From Kuschelorhynchus macadamiae (Eukaryota; Arthropoda; Insecta; Coleoptera; Curculionidae): DNA of 64,000 nt. The stretch spans positions 814,501 to 878,500 of the forward strand of contig JAUTXW010000878.1 of assembly GCA_030620095.1 (NCBI GenBank), in the 5' to 3' direction. A program made the translations under genes and the position numbers. The notes beneath the pieces were generated by a model that was not told the origin of the DNA, searched no databases, and saw only the letters and a program-made list of their open reading frames with translations. Positions 1 to 10,859 of this stretch are shown piece after piece; within the stretch, counting starts at the first letter, position 1, and each line of letters opens with the position of its first letter.

Positions 1-120
1 ATTAATTTTTAAAAATTCAGCCTGAAATACTGCTTAATGGTTTTATTTTAAATTGTGTGCCATAACTAATTGTGGCATGGGTATCAACTAGTAAAATATT
101 ACTATATTACTATACTATAT
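1..120. repeat. Fragment of the dispersed repeat seen again at 17-20 kb
   Basis: The first bases closely match a segment near 17,960-18,070: both contain 'attcagcctgaaa', then 'gtgccataactaattgtgg' or a near copy, then 'actagtaaaata'. The window therefore opens inside a copy of the same family that forms the field at 17,160-19,972. It is non-coding. Confidence 0.75.
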
Positions 121-783
121 TTTCATATATTTAAAATATTAATTAATTTTTAAAACCAAATACTGTAACTATATAACCTCTAACAGTTGAAAAGAAAAGA
201 AGTACTATTTGACTTGCAAAACGTCACCAAATCTTTGAATCCACCCCTGCTCGCAAATGTTTTAACACAAATTCTGTGTACTCCCAATGCCGATATAAAA
301 TATGCGGATTTCAAGAAACAAGGATAGCAGTACGAAAAGGCTGAGATGCGTTATTGGATGTTCAGAAAATAAGATGAAAATATTTCACTTATAGGATCAT
401 TTTGTAGAAGAAATTCTGAGTTTATTTTTAAACCAATTAGGAAATGGTTTTGGAAATCACCTAGAAAAATGTTGATTATAGAGGTGTGGTATATTTATAA
501 TTAAATATTGGTCATCTAAGTATTAAAAAAAAGTGGATTAAAACTTCACATTTTTATGAAATTTTGACGTTCCTTTATTATTTCTAAATACGTTTTGTAT
601 GTTTTTTAAAAAGAAAAAAATATAATAATTGACTAGTTAAGAAACATGACTATAAACTGGTTTGGGATTTTCTTAGAAAAAAAACATGTGAGACCATATT
701 TTGTTCCAGAAAATCGACCCAAATCGTGTTAAATTTCAGGCGTCTGTTCACCTTTAAATGCCAATTTAGAATTCAACAAGTAC
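121..783. other. No recognisable gene
   Basis: AT-rich non-coding sequence. I see no repeat boundary, RNA gene or ORF that I can support. The last 50 bases may belong to the retroelement scrap that follows. Confidence 0.6.
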
Positions 784-1074
784 GTGTTAAAATTACCTAA
801 TGTAGATATGCCCATACGTTATGAAAATAAAAATACTAATATGAACAATATCAGTAAAGTTATGACTTATATAATAGAGCCCAGAAGTATTAAAAAAATT
901 CAGATTCCTGTTAATGTTTCAAATGGTTATGGTATTCTTTCTTATAAAAAACTAGGACACATGGAAATTCCTGAATGTCTAGTAGAAACTAAAAACAATT
1001 TAGCTTTAACAACAGCCTTAAATTCTAGAGAAAACCCTATAAAAATTGAATTCCTCGAAGCTTTCGACCCTTAA
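784..1074 (+). pseudogene. Gypsy-like retrotransposon pol scrap (protease-RT spacer)
   Basis: A 96-codon open stretch with no convincing native start. Its residues resemble the segment between the aspartyl protease and reverse transcriptase of gypsy-type LTR elements: a hydrophobic strand pattern, then an 'IPECLVE' segment, then 'NPIKIEFLE'. Just downstream and out of frame, a degraded 'LNELEEI' stretch resembles the start of the RT linker. No intact protease or RT is present and no LTR is evident. It could be another retroelement family, so the assignment is tentative. Confidence 0.35.
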
Positions 1075-1285
1075 ACTAAGAAATCATGGTTCTTGGGATT
1101 AGACCGTGTCAAATTGGAATTACATCTTCAGGGATCTTTACTCCACGAGATCTGAACACTGAATGAGCTCGAGGAGATTCAGGGGGGCTTTTATACCAGA
1201 CTTGTGCTCGCGGAACCGTGACCCTGTGTTAAGATCGGTTTCCACGTGTGATGTAGACTGTAACCCGTATCTCTATTGAAATTTT

Positions 1286-2410
1286 TTGTGTTTAAAAATT
1301 GATGAAGTCAGATATGAGACAGCGAAGATCATTAAAAATTCAAAACCACCGAAGTCGATTCTCTCCGCAGCCGAAAAAATAGCAATGAAGACCTTAAATG
1401 AAGATGAAAATATTCTGGTCCTTCCAGCAGATAAAGGCAACGCTACAGTCGTCATGGACAGAACGGACTACGTGGAAAAGATAGCTCAACTTTTGGACAA
1501 CAACACCTATAAGTTTATGCAGACAGACCCTACAAGTAGCATAGAAAGACGCACCACCAATCTGATTAACGCATCCAGTCTACCATCAGCGGAGAAGAAA
1601 TCATTGAAACCAAGCAGTTCCAAGATACACAAGAACAATGTACCACTTCGACGATCGTCAGTGCAATAGACTCGCCCACACACAAACTAGGTAAATATCT
1701 TTCAAACTTTCTTAATCCATTTATTGGAAAAACAGATTCTTTTATAAAAGTCTGCACATTTCGTAGAAAAACTTAAGGAAATCCGGTTGGATCCTGAAGA
1801 TATTTTGGTCAGTTTCGATGTAGAATCACTATACACAAATGTTTCTGTCAACGACTCAATTTCCATTATATCAGACATATTGGATCATAATAATCTTGAT
1901 AAGAAACCTAATAGACCTAGTTAGAAGCCTGTCTTACATCTACTTATTTCATATTTCAAGGAACGTTTTATAAACAAACTTCAGGGGCAGCTATGAGATC
2001 TCCTCTATCAGCTGTGGTAGCGAATATCTTTATGGAAGCCTTTGAAGATATTGCTCTAACATCCGCTCCACTAAAACCAAAACACTGGTTCAGATATGTA
2101 GATCATACTTTTGTAGTATGGCCTCATGGACAGGATTATCTTATCATATTTCTGGATTACCTCAATCAACAACATCATAATATCAAGTTCACATTGGAAA
2201 TTGAATCTAATAGGACAATTCCCTTTCTAGATGTATATGTTCAAAGGAAGGAAAATGGTACATTAGGACATTCTGTTTACAGAAAACCGACGCATACAAA
2301 TAGATACTTAAATGCAAATTTCCACCATCATCCAGCACAAAAGAAATCGGTTATTAACTCACTAGTATTTAGAGCCATTTCGATTTCTAATCAAGATTCT
2401 CTAACATCAG
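1286..2410 (+). pseudogene. Penelope-like element reverse transcriptase, broken
   Basis: Three reading-frame pieces together resemble a Penelope-like RT. The first (1286-1669) contains 'LPADKGNATVVMDRTDYV', the N-terminal hallmark of this class. The middle (about 1740-1990) contains 'ILVSFDVESLYTNV' followed by stops. The third (1993-2410) contains 'SPLSAVVANIFME' and the catalytic region, where the expected YVDD box reads YVDH, a lost catalytic Asp. 'TIPFLDVYV' and 'YRKPTHTNRYL' follow, as is typical. At least two frameshifts or stops and the mutated box show it is dead. No GIY-YIG domain was seen. Confidence 0.8.
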
Positions 2411-2536
2411 AAACATCGAAATTAGGTGATATCACCATACAAGCTTATAAAAATAATAAACGCTTAGTTCAGAACTTTCCATTGCCAAAAGTAATTTTTA
2501 ATTATACAAATAAAATTCCTGTTCAATTTAAATAAT

Positions 2537-2776
2537 GTGAATTTTAATAAAACAGACTCTTTACAAGAAGAACTTAACTTTAAAAAAATTGAAAATTCTA
2601 AACTTTTAAATAACCCCATATACTACAATAAAACAAGTTTTTGGACCGTTTTACTATACAGTATAGTTCGTATTTTAATTTTAGTCTTACTATGGAAGTA
2701 TTTATGGCCTATTTATATGAAATGTAAACAAAATAAGAATAATAATATTAATAATGAAGATGATATAATAATTTAG
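2537..2776 (+). pseudogene. Small membrane-segment ORF, possibly retroviral env tail
   Basis: This 79-codon ORF has one strong transmembrane stretch (about residues 34-56, 'FWTVLLYSIVRILILVLLW') followed by a short basic and Asn-rich tail. The layout resembles the C-terminus of an insect retroelement envelope protein. It directly follows the tail of the preceding ORF, whose last residues no longer look like Penelope RT. This may mean that the Penelope copy landed in an older envelope gene. I do not recognise the family with certainty. Confidence 0.25.
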
Positions 2777-2983
2777 GTCATAGAAACTTCTAAAAGTTTA
2801 TATGTCCTTCTATGGGTGGAAAAGTTACGTTTTGCATAACCGCTGACTGCATATATTCTACCATCACGTATGTAAGATAACGAAATGTTATAAATATAAG
2901 TAACATTCATTTAAAAGGCACTTCTAGAGTAGTCCTGACTGTAAACATTTAACTGTTAAACTTTCAAATTTGTTAAATTCGGT

Positions 2984-3610
2984 GTGTTTTTAAGAATAAA
3001 ATTGATTTTTAAAAACGTCTTTCCTTCGGCCCGACATTTAACTCGCATGCCTTGTATAAATGATATTTTTTTTTATCCAAGAATCCTTATCAGGCATGCT
3101 ATAGTAAAACAGCATAAAGTAAGCGAAAACTGCATCCGTTTTAAACATCCTATGCGTAACTGCACATCTTCTACCAAATGTAGGATTTGCCAATTTCCAC
3201 ATCACACCTTACTTCATACGGCTAACTGCACCGTCACAATCATCTTTGGAAGGGCGGGCCTCTCCTAGAGAGGTACCAGCTTCTCCTCGGGATGCTGTTT
3301 TTTCTTCTATAGCCCCAGCTGCTGCAGAAGAAAATCTGCTAACCCCACAAGATTCAGTGCAGTCTTCTCAGGCTTTACAATGCAGTACTTCTACTTCCTC
3401 AAATAAATCATACGCGGTTCTGCTTTCTACCGCAGAAGCAGAAATTAAAGACGTTTGAAGTAACTTTCAAAGAGTTCGTATCCTCTTAGACACTAATTTT
3501 ATCTCCCAAAGTTGTGCCAATCGTTTAGGCATGAAAAGGCAACATTTTGCTGTTCCCATTTAGGGAATAAATAATCTAATTTCAACGTCCAATAAAGGCA
3601 TTACGCATTC
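2984..3610 (+). pseudogene. BEL/Pao retrotransposon gag zinc knuckle and protease scrap
   Basis: The first frame (2984-3268) ends with a Cys/His cluster ('CRICQFPHHTLLH') typical of the gag C-terminus of BEL/Pao LTR elements. The next frame runs into 'AVLLSTAEAEIKD' and, after a stop, 'RILLDTNFISQSCANRLG', which matches the BEL/Pao aspartyl protease. The catalytic 'LDTGS' is altered to 'LDTNF', so the protease would be inactive. RT, RNase H and integrase are absent here. A separate BEL/Pao pol relic lies at 10.9-12.5 kb and need not be the same copy. Confidence 0.7.
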
Positions 3611-3720
3611 GAAAATAATCGGTTATCCCGATAACCGGTTATTACACAAAATATAACCGGTTGTTTTTTCCGCCAGTTTAACCTAATAACCTACAGTTTG
3701 AACCAATAACCGAGAAATCG
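3600..3720. repeat. Cluster of AACCGGTTAT-type motifs
   Basis: Several overlapping direct and inverted copies of 'ataaccggtt' and near variants occur within about 110 bases. The cluster lies 1 kb upstream of a hAT transposase relic. Such subterminal motif clusters are known transposase-binding regions in hAT elements, so this may be the left end of that element. That link is an inference. Confidence 0.4.
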
Positions 3721-4670
3721 TTTTTTATATTAAAACGATATTTTATAGTAAACTTTATAAAATAAGAAATTGATTAAATAATTTTAAATTTAATGAAAGA
3801 GGGCAAAAATACGTCATTTAGGCAAATGGTAAGATACACGTTCGACGATGCTTAAGCCACATCACAACACCACAACCTAAAGAAGCAGTAAGCAGCCACA
3901 TAACCTCAATTTTTAAAAGTCAGTTCCATTGAGCTAGTAGTCTTCCGGTTCGTCTCATTGAAGGCAGACCTCTGTGTTATTAACATAAGTGGTTCCACGT
4001 GTTCGGTTTTGCTGCTCTATTTCGGGGGGAAGCGGGAGACTCAACCGCTCAGTGTGGAAGCTAACGACCCCGCTAGAAAGGGAGCAGACGCTGTGAACGT
4101 GTGAGGCCTAGTTGTTCCTGAATTCTATCCCGTTCGTCTGCCGCAGTTCTACATAGATTATTAGCGTAATGGCCGCTATGTGGCGAGAGTGGGAGGGGTA
4201 AGGAGATAGCTTGAAAGAAAGGGTCATCTCGTGATATCAGTAGTACTCTCAAGGGGCACCTAGTGGAAGCCAAGATGCGTTTCAGAATTTAAAAGAGGCA
4301 AAAATCAAGAAGTATTAAGATAAGATTCGGGGTGTCCGGGAGTTTAGAGCTCGCCATCCGGACATCCTACCGATAACGTCTCCAAACTGGAATAAGGTGC
4401 AGGGTCGACTTCGAGGGTCGCCGATTTAACGACTCTGATCATCGGACGGAGAGCAATCTGGCGAATTGCCTTGCAGCAGAGCCATATAACAAACTAACAA
4501 CATTGAGCTAGTAAATATCAATGGTTAGCTCACAGTTGCCAGTTGGTTGTTGGTTTGTCCCAAATTCTTAAAACTCTTCTATTTAATTTTGTTCTTTCAA
4601 TCAAGTTATCCAATCTACCATTTCGTAGATGCATATCATTACTTTGTAGTACTGTGCTGTAAAAACATAG
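3721..4670. other. Non-coding stretch before the hAT gene
   Basis: Mixed-composition DNA with no supported ORF. It may be 5' sequence of the hAT element. I see no TIR or promoter that I can support. Confidence 0.5.
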
Positions 4671-7458
4671 TTGATTATATGCACAATGTCCTCTAAAAAC
4701 AAAAGTGAGGTAAGGAAATTTTTCATTAGAAATAGTAATGGGATGAATGTCTGTAATCTTTGTAGTAAAATGTATAAAACAAGTGATACTACAAATTTAA
4801 AAAATCATCTTCTTCATAAGCATGCCTCTTGTATAGAAAACAAATTAGCAAAAAGTCAGTCCCCTAAAAACCCTCCTGAAACACCTAATACTAATACCCT
4901 GACAGTAGAAGATAAAACCGAAACATATACCAAGTCCCAGTCCATATTATCTGTAACTGAATGTACTGATCGAACTGGAATTTAGGTATGTTTATTTTTA
5001 TATTATCCATTTTACGATAAATAGTTCAATAATTGAAAACAATGATTTACGATTCATTCAATTTGTTATTTTTTTTTAGACAAATGACTTGAATCAAGAT
5101 CTCATTGAAACGCCCAAAAATAGCAACAGTGAAGATGATATAGAGGATAGTAGTGACCCCGATAAAGGCAGTTTCTAATCCTCGTCAACTGCTTCCTCAC
5201 ATATTAGAAAACAATCTCGAAACCGTAATTATTTCCAGCCAACTATTAAGAGAATTTTTCATGACCAAAGAAGTTATGAATGTAAGTTTATCATGTTATA
5301 AGAGATATAAATGAACACAGGCTAGAAGCTGTTCTTTCCCCACATGTAAATTGTATAAAATCTATGAATGACTTACTTGTAAAGTAAGTGCAGTTAAAAT
5401 TATTGCGTATTTGCAAACATATAAGATAATATTAGTAATATGCATAAGTTATCTGCTAAAATTAGATTTGTTATGGTAAATTATTTGATAAACGGTACCA
5501 CCAAATGTCTTGTTTTTTATTTATCGACATTTTGTAAATTAAAAACCCAATATATTGAAAACTAAGCTGTTGGGGACATTTTTTTTAACATCGCATTAAG
5601 ATTATTTAAGACCTTATTGTTAGCAACATTTTAACGCTTTTTTTGTTTTTATAGTATTTATTTATTTATTTATTTATTCACTACAATCGTACAATAAAAT
5701 GTACACACATTTCATCAGTTAAAACAAAAGAAAACATTTAAATTTTAAAATGTAATCTAAATGTTCACTTCTTAAAAATGCTTTGTTTTAATTTAGCGAG
5801 AGGCGAAAAAGATTCTGCTATCACTCAAGCATTAATATATATGGTATGCAAAGACAATTTACCCTTAGGAGCTACAGAAAAAGAGAGCATGAGTAAATTT
5901 TTAAAAACCGTTGATTCACTGTTTAAACCCCAAGTCGGAAAAAAGTAAGTTTTAAAATATTAATTAACTATTTTTATTTATTCCTAGTAAAAATTGCACT
6001 AGTAGATACTTAAAGTTGCCCTTTGATTTTAGCTTACAATGCTCATAGAACAAAAATATGTTTCACTACATTGCATTGTCTCCAACAGGCAAACTGATAG
6101 CAATAACAACAGATATTGCCACCGTCATGAATTCCACTCGGAGTTTTAACGTCTTGACTGGTCACTACATTGGTAAATTTTAAATAATATAATCTTGCTT
6201 GCATATTTATTTTATGTTTTATTTATATATTACAGATTTCAAAAAAGCATCTATGACATCAATTTGTTTGGGAGTAAAAACTTAACGCCTCACAACACTG
6301 CTGCAAATATTTCAGAAGATTTATCTGCTTTATTAGATTATTGGGATGTTGACAAAAATAGAGTGGTCTCGGCAACAACTGACAATGGAGCAAATATAAT
6401 AGCAGGTATAAAATTATTATTTGAAGGCAACAATATTCATGTACCCTGTTTCGCCCATAATAATTTAGTAGTTTCAAAAGCATTGGGTGCTGTAAAGGAT
6501 ATTATAGCAATATTAGACAAAGTAAAAGCCATTGTAGCTTACTTTAAGCATAGCAATGTTGCTCAAGATGGTTTGAGATCAGAACAAAAAAAGAAGCTAA
6601 AACGGATGGTACGTTCCTATACTTGAACAAGAAGTTCCTACCAGGTAGAATTCCACTTTTTATTGCTTAGAACGATTTTCATTGGTGTCAGGTCATATAG
6701 GAAATATTTTACTTTCATCAAGCCACAAAACAGCCTCACCAATGTTAACTGGTCATGAACTAGCCATAATAAGCGAATGCTTACAGATATTAAAACCTTT
6801 TAAAATGGTCACAAAAGACATATCTGGCGAAAACTATGTTTTCGGTAGCCTGGTAATTCCACACCATCTCAAATGTCAAAAACAGAACTGGAAAAACAAA
6901 TAGAAAAAAGACTTACTCCATTAGAAAAAAAAAACAGTTTGTTGGCAGCAGGGACCGTGCTAGACCCCAGGTTTAAGAAGCTCCATTTTAATTCTCCTCT
7001 TAATGTTGCAGATACTATAACCTACCTAAAAGGAAAAATTGGTCAAGAAATAGGTTGCACAATCCTAAAAATCAACCCAAAGAGAATGTACAGATTACCG
7101 AAGCAAAAAATGTCTGGCAGGTACACGATGAAGCTGCTGAATCTGCAAGATCTTCAATGAATTCAGGTCAATCTGGAAGTGAAGGTCTTCCACCGAATTT
7201 AAACTTTACCTAGACCAATCACTAATGCCTCGAAGTTCTAATCCAATTCGAAACTGGATAGCAAATAAAGGTGCGTTTCCTTCGACAAGTAAAGTTGCAT
7301 TAAAACACTTGGCAGTGTTACTGGCATCAGTTCCATCAGAGAGGGTGGTCTCATTATTAAATAATATATGCACGGACCACAGAAGTAGGTTAACACCCGA
7401 CCATTCAAACCAACTAGTATTTCTAGGGTCACTAGATAATAGTTTTTGGACTTTGTAG
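4671..7458 (+). pseudogene. hAT-family transposase with BED zinc finger, broken
   Basis: A BED finger is visible at 4686-4850 ('NVCNLCSKMYKTSDTTNLKNHLLHKH', given here only as C-x2-C ... H-x4-H). The RNase-H-like core follows at 6290-6600, including 'TTDNGANI' and 'PCFAHNNLV'. More core lies at 6680-7030 ('AAGTVLDPRFKK'), and the C-terminal dimerisation region at 7225-7458 ('SVPSERVVSLLNNICTDHRSRL'-type, then 'NQLVFL'). Frame changes and stops separate these blocks, and some gaps with AG/GT borders could be introns. The layout matches ZBED-type hAT transposases. It is almost certainly inactive. Confidence 0.8.

Positions 7459-7461
<3 letters not shown>

Positions 7462-7496
<35 letters not shown>
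7462..7496. repeat. (TA)n microsatellite at the insertion site
   Basis: A run of alternating TA at the left border of the mariner-like element. A matching run lies at the right border (10,127-10,150). Tc1/mariner elements insert at TA, so the repeat is probably the target. Confidence 0.85.
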
Positions 7497-7501
<5 letters not shown>

Positions 7502-8271
7502 TGTCCCAAATTTGGCTTACATGCATTGCTATCTCGTAAACCGCTATAGCTACAGGGTGGGTTAAATTAGGAAAGTTTTAGAGAATTTTATTACAAATTT
7601 GATGACGTTTTGAAGTTTAGGATATCTTTTGTGGTTTTCAAGATAATTGGGAAAAATCAAAATGGTGCATTTTCAACTTTTGCCCGTAGCTTCTAAACGA
7701 CTCGTATTATGGTTTTATGGTTTATACATTATTAGGGCACTTTTATTAGAGGAACATTATGCAGGTAAAACGAAGTTTCTAGCTTCAATTGTTTTTGAGA
7801 TATTGGCATCAACCTTTTATTTTCTTACCGACGCCATATTGGATTATTATATTTTTGGAAAGATCTTTTTAAGAGCTTTCCAATGATGTATAACAAGGTA
7901 AGATTATTATTTTTCTTGAGCTCTAAAAACCAAAATAATTGTTTTTTTTAAGTAGGCTTTGATTACGCATGGCGGCCATAATGAAACAAAAGAATGCCGC
8001 ATGTCAACAATCATTTTGTGTTCCTGAATAGTACTTGTTATCATTTTCTCATTGTGCCGAGTTTTTACAAAGTTTATTTGAGTTTCTTATACTACTTAAA
8101 ATGGAGAGTAATTATTCCAACGAAGAGAATTTGGATATGATAGAACTTTATTTTAAAGCAAATAGAAATACACAAGCAGCTGCGCGGTCATACGAAGAAC
8201 AATTTCCAGACCGACATCAACCAAGCCAAAGGCATTTCAGATTTCTAATTGTTAACCTGTTAGCCTACGGG
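7497..8271 (+). repeat. Left long TIR of the mariner-like element
   Basis: 775 bases nearly identical to the reverse complement of 9350-10127. It ends inside the transposase coding sequence, at the 'LAYG' codons. Only scattered substitutions separate the copies, for example Ser versus Gly near the transposase start. Confidence 0.9.
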
Positions 8272-9204
8272 TCTTTTTTGAAACCGAAACCAAAGACCTA
8301 TTCAATAGATAATGAAGCAAGAAACGCAGCTATAATAGAAAGTGTCAGGGACAACCCAACAACCTCTGTAAGAAAGATTGAAGAACAAACGGCAATTCCC
8401 AAATCAACCGTCCAACGAGTCTTGAAAAAACTTCACTTTCATCCCTATAAACCTACTATTGTACAGGGTCTTCAGGTAAATGATTTTGCTAGAAGAATCA
8501 CGTTTAGTGAATGGTTCATCAACAAATGCCAGCAAATACCCAACTTTCATTCTAAAGTACTTTGGACAGATGAAACACGATTTACAAACTGTGGAATTTT
8601 CAATAAACATAATACTCATTACTGGGGCATCCTCATAATTTAGAAGAAAGACGTTTACAAACAAAATTTGGGTTCAATGTGTAGTGTGGCATTATAGGTA
8701 ATTCCAAACAATGCACTTCTGCTTTAAATCACTCATAACAATTTGTATTTTAGATAACCGTTTGATTGGGCCGTTCATTTTCCAAGAAAATTTATCGGGT
8801 AACAGATATTTGCAACTATTACGGGAACAAATTATTCCAGAAGTTATAAATTCTGTTCCCCCAAACGACCTGCAAAATATTTGGTTCCAACAAGATGGCT
8901 GTCCGGCTCACGGTACCAGAGAGGTGATGGCGGTCCTCAGAAATACTTTCGGGGAAAATATTATCGCTAATAATGGCCCTGTTGCTTGGCCGGCAAGGAT
9001 ATTACTCCTCCCGATTTTTATTTATGGAGATACGCAAAAAATGAGGTCTACGAATTTTCTCCGCCAGAAAGTCTCAGAGAGCTAGAAGACAAAGTCCGAG
9101 ATGTTTTTGCTAATATTAACAGGAACACCTTAAGAAGGGTTACACGGAAGGTATTGGAGAAATGTCAAAAATGTGTGGAAAATGGAGGGAGGCATGTGGT
9201 GTAA
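8101..9204 (+). pseudogene. Mariner-like DDD/E transposase, frameshifted
   Basis: Starts at the ATG at 8101, inside the left TIR. An N-terminal helix-turn-helix region ('TQAAARSYEEQFP') is followed by a second HTH ('TSVRKIEEQTAIPKSTVQRV'). The catalytic regions are 'VLWTDETRF' (first Asp), 'WFQQDGCPAH' (second Asp) and a 'DITPPDFYLW' block (third acidic residue). The layout matches the insect mariner group that has QDG(A/C)PAH and PLDFFLW-like boxes. A break near 8640-8750 (stop after 'HYWGILII') and a frameshift at about 8990 inactivate it. Confidence 0.8.
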
Positions 9205-9349
9205 CTTATATTTTTTTTATGTGTTAATTTAAATTTAGTTTAGGTATTTTCAATAGTGTGATAGTTACATTTTAGTCACTAGGTATTCACTGTTAGTATA
9301 ATATCTTAGTTGAAAATCTGAAACATCGATGGTTGAATTAATATTTTTA

Positions 9350-10127
9350 CCCATAAGCTAACAAGTTTACAATCAGAAATCTGAAATGCCTTTGGCTTGG
9401 TTGATGTCGGTCTGGAAATTGTTCTTCGTATGAACGCGCAGCTGCTTGTGTATTTCTATTTGCTTTAAAATAAAGTTCTATCATATCCAAATTCTCTTCG
9501 TTGGAATAATTACCCTCCATTTTAAGTAGTATAAGAAACTCAAATAAACTTTGTAAAAACTCGGCACAATGAGAAAATGATAACAAGTACTATTCAGGAA
9601 CACAAAATGATTGTTGACATGCGGCATTCTTTTGTTTCATTATGGCCGCCATGCGTAATCAAAGCCTACTTAAAAAAAAACAATTATTTTGGTTTTTAGA
9701 GCTCAAGAAAAATAATAATCTTACCTTGTTATACATCATTGGAAAGCTCTTAAAAAGATCTTTCCAAAAATACAATAATCCAATATGGCGTCGGTAAGAA
9801 AATAAAAAGTTGATGCCAATATCTCAAAAACAATTGAAGCTAGAAACTTCGTTTTACCTGCATAATGTTCCTCTAATAAAAGTGCCCTAATAATGTATAA
9901 ACCATAAAACCATAATACGAGTCGTTTAGAAGCTACGGGCAAAAGTTGAAAATGCACCATTTTGATTTTTCCCAATTATCTTGAAAACCACAAAAGATAT
10001 CCTAAACTTCAAAACGTCATCAAATTTGTAATAAAATTCTCTAAAACTTTCCTAATTTAACCCACCCTGTAGCTATAGCGGTTTACGAGATAGCAATGCA
10101 TGTAAGCCAAATTTGGGACACATTGTA
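9350..10127 (-). repeat. Right long TIR of the mariner-like element
   Basis: Inverted copy of 7497-8271. Read on the minus strand it encodes the same transposase N-terminus up to 'LLAYG' and then stops, so each end carries the start of the gene. Confidence 0.9.
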
Positions 10128-10150
10128 TATATATATATATATATATATAT

Positions 10151-10762
10151 CGCAAGTATAATTCTCATTCCTCAATAGTACTTCTAGAGAGTTAACATAT
10201 TCGTTTGACCTAAGCTATAAAACAGTAGCACAGTAGTCAACAACGTGATACGTGCATATAGAGTTATGCTTTTAGCAGCTCTTGCCAAAAAGTAAAGTTT
10301 TTCCCTAATTTTTTTCCTAATAACTTTGAAATGGCCTTTAAAATACAAAGTCTATATGTATATCATTTTGAAATTGACAGGAAATAAAACAACACATAAT
10401 ATCACATTTAGTTTCATATCAACTTTGCTTTCTTATTTTTTAAATTTTCTTTTTTAATATGTATAACATATACCTTCATATATAATGAATGGGTGCATTT
10501 ATAACTAAAAACCATGTACACGGTCTATTGTATCGTTCATTACATACTCCTAAATTTATTATATAAATAACCGCTTATTTTGATAAGCCTTTTCTAAAAC
10601 TTTGTGATAAGGTTAGTCCGACATTTTCACCTACCTATTAGTGATGTCAGATTTGACGTCAGGAACGCCGCGCCATAAGGTTAGAATATTTGGCAGGATC
10701 AACAATGGTTATGATACTGGTGGGTTTAAATATGTACAAGTTCTAACAAATTGCTTATCAGT
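10151..10762. other. No recognisable gene
   Basis: AT-rich non-coding DNA between the mariner-like element and the tRNA-like sequence. Nothing that I can support. Confidence 0.6.
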
Positions 10763-10835
10763 GGTACGATAGCGTAATTGGTTAGAGCGACGGACTAGTA
10801 ATCCAGAGGTGCGGGTTCGATCCCCGCTCGTACTA
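10763..10835 (+). tRNA. tRNA-Thr(AGT)-like sequence, possibly a SINE head or pseudogene
   Basis: Seven base pairs can form the acceptor stem (GGTACGA with TCGTACT, one G-T). The T arm is perfect (GCGGG, loop TTCGATC, CCCGC). The anticodon loop reads CTAGTAA, so AGT for Thr. A-box and B-box promoter motifs are good ('TAGCGTAATTGG', 'GGTTCGATCC'). The D stem and the outer two anticodon-stem pairs are mismatched, so it may be a decayed tRNA or the head of a tRNA-derived SINE rather than a working gene. Confidence 0.55.
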
Positions 10836-10859
10836 TAACTTTTGATGCTGATTATAAAT

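Larger units (their letters stand above)
7497..10127 (+). mobile_element. Tc1/mariner-superfamily element with ~780-bp terminal inverted repeats
   Basis: A 2.6-kb element flanked on both sides by (TA)n. Left end 'acaatgtgtcccaaatttgg' is mirrored at the right end. The inverted repeats (7497-8271 and 9350-10127) are far longer than the 20-30 bp usual for mariner. They include the 5' untranslated region and the first ~57 codons of the transposase. Between them lies a single broken transposase gene. Confidence 0.85.

Noticed and set aside
10763..10835. Confident working tRNA-Thr gene
   Set aside because: The D stem and outer anticodon stem do not pair well, so I report it only as tRNA-like.
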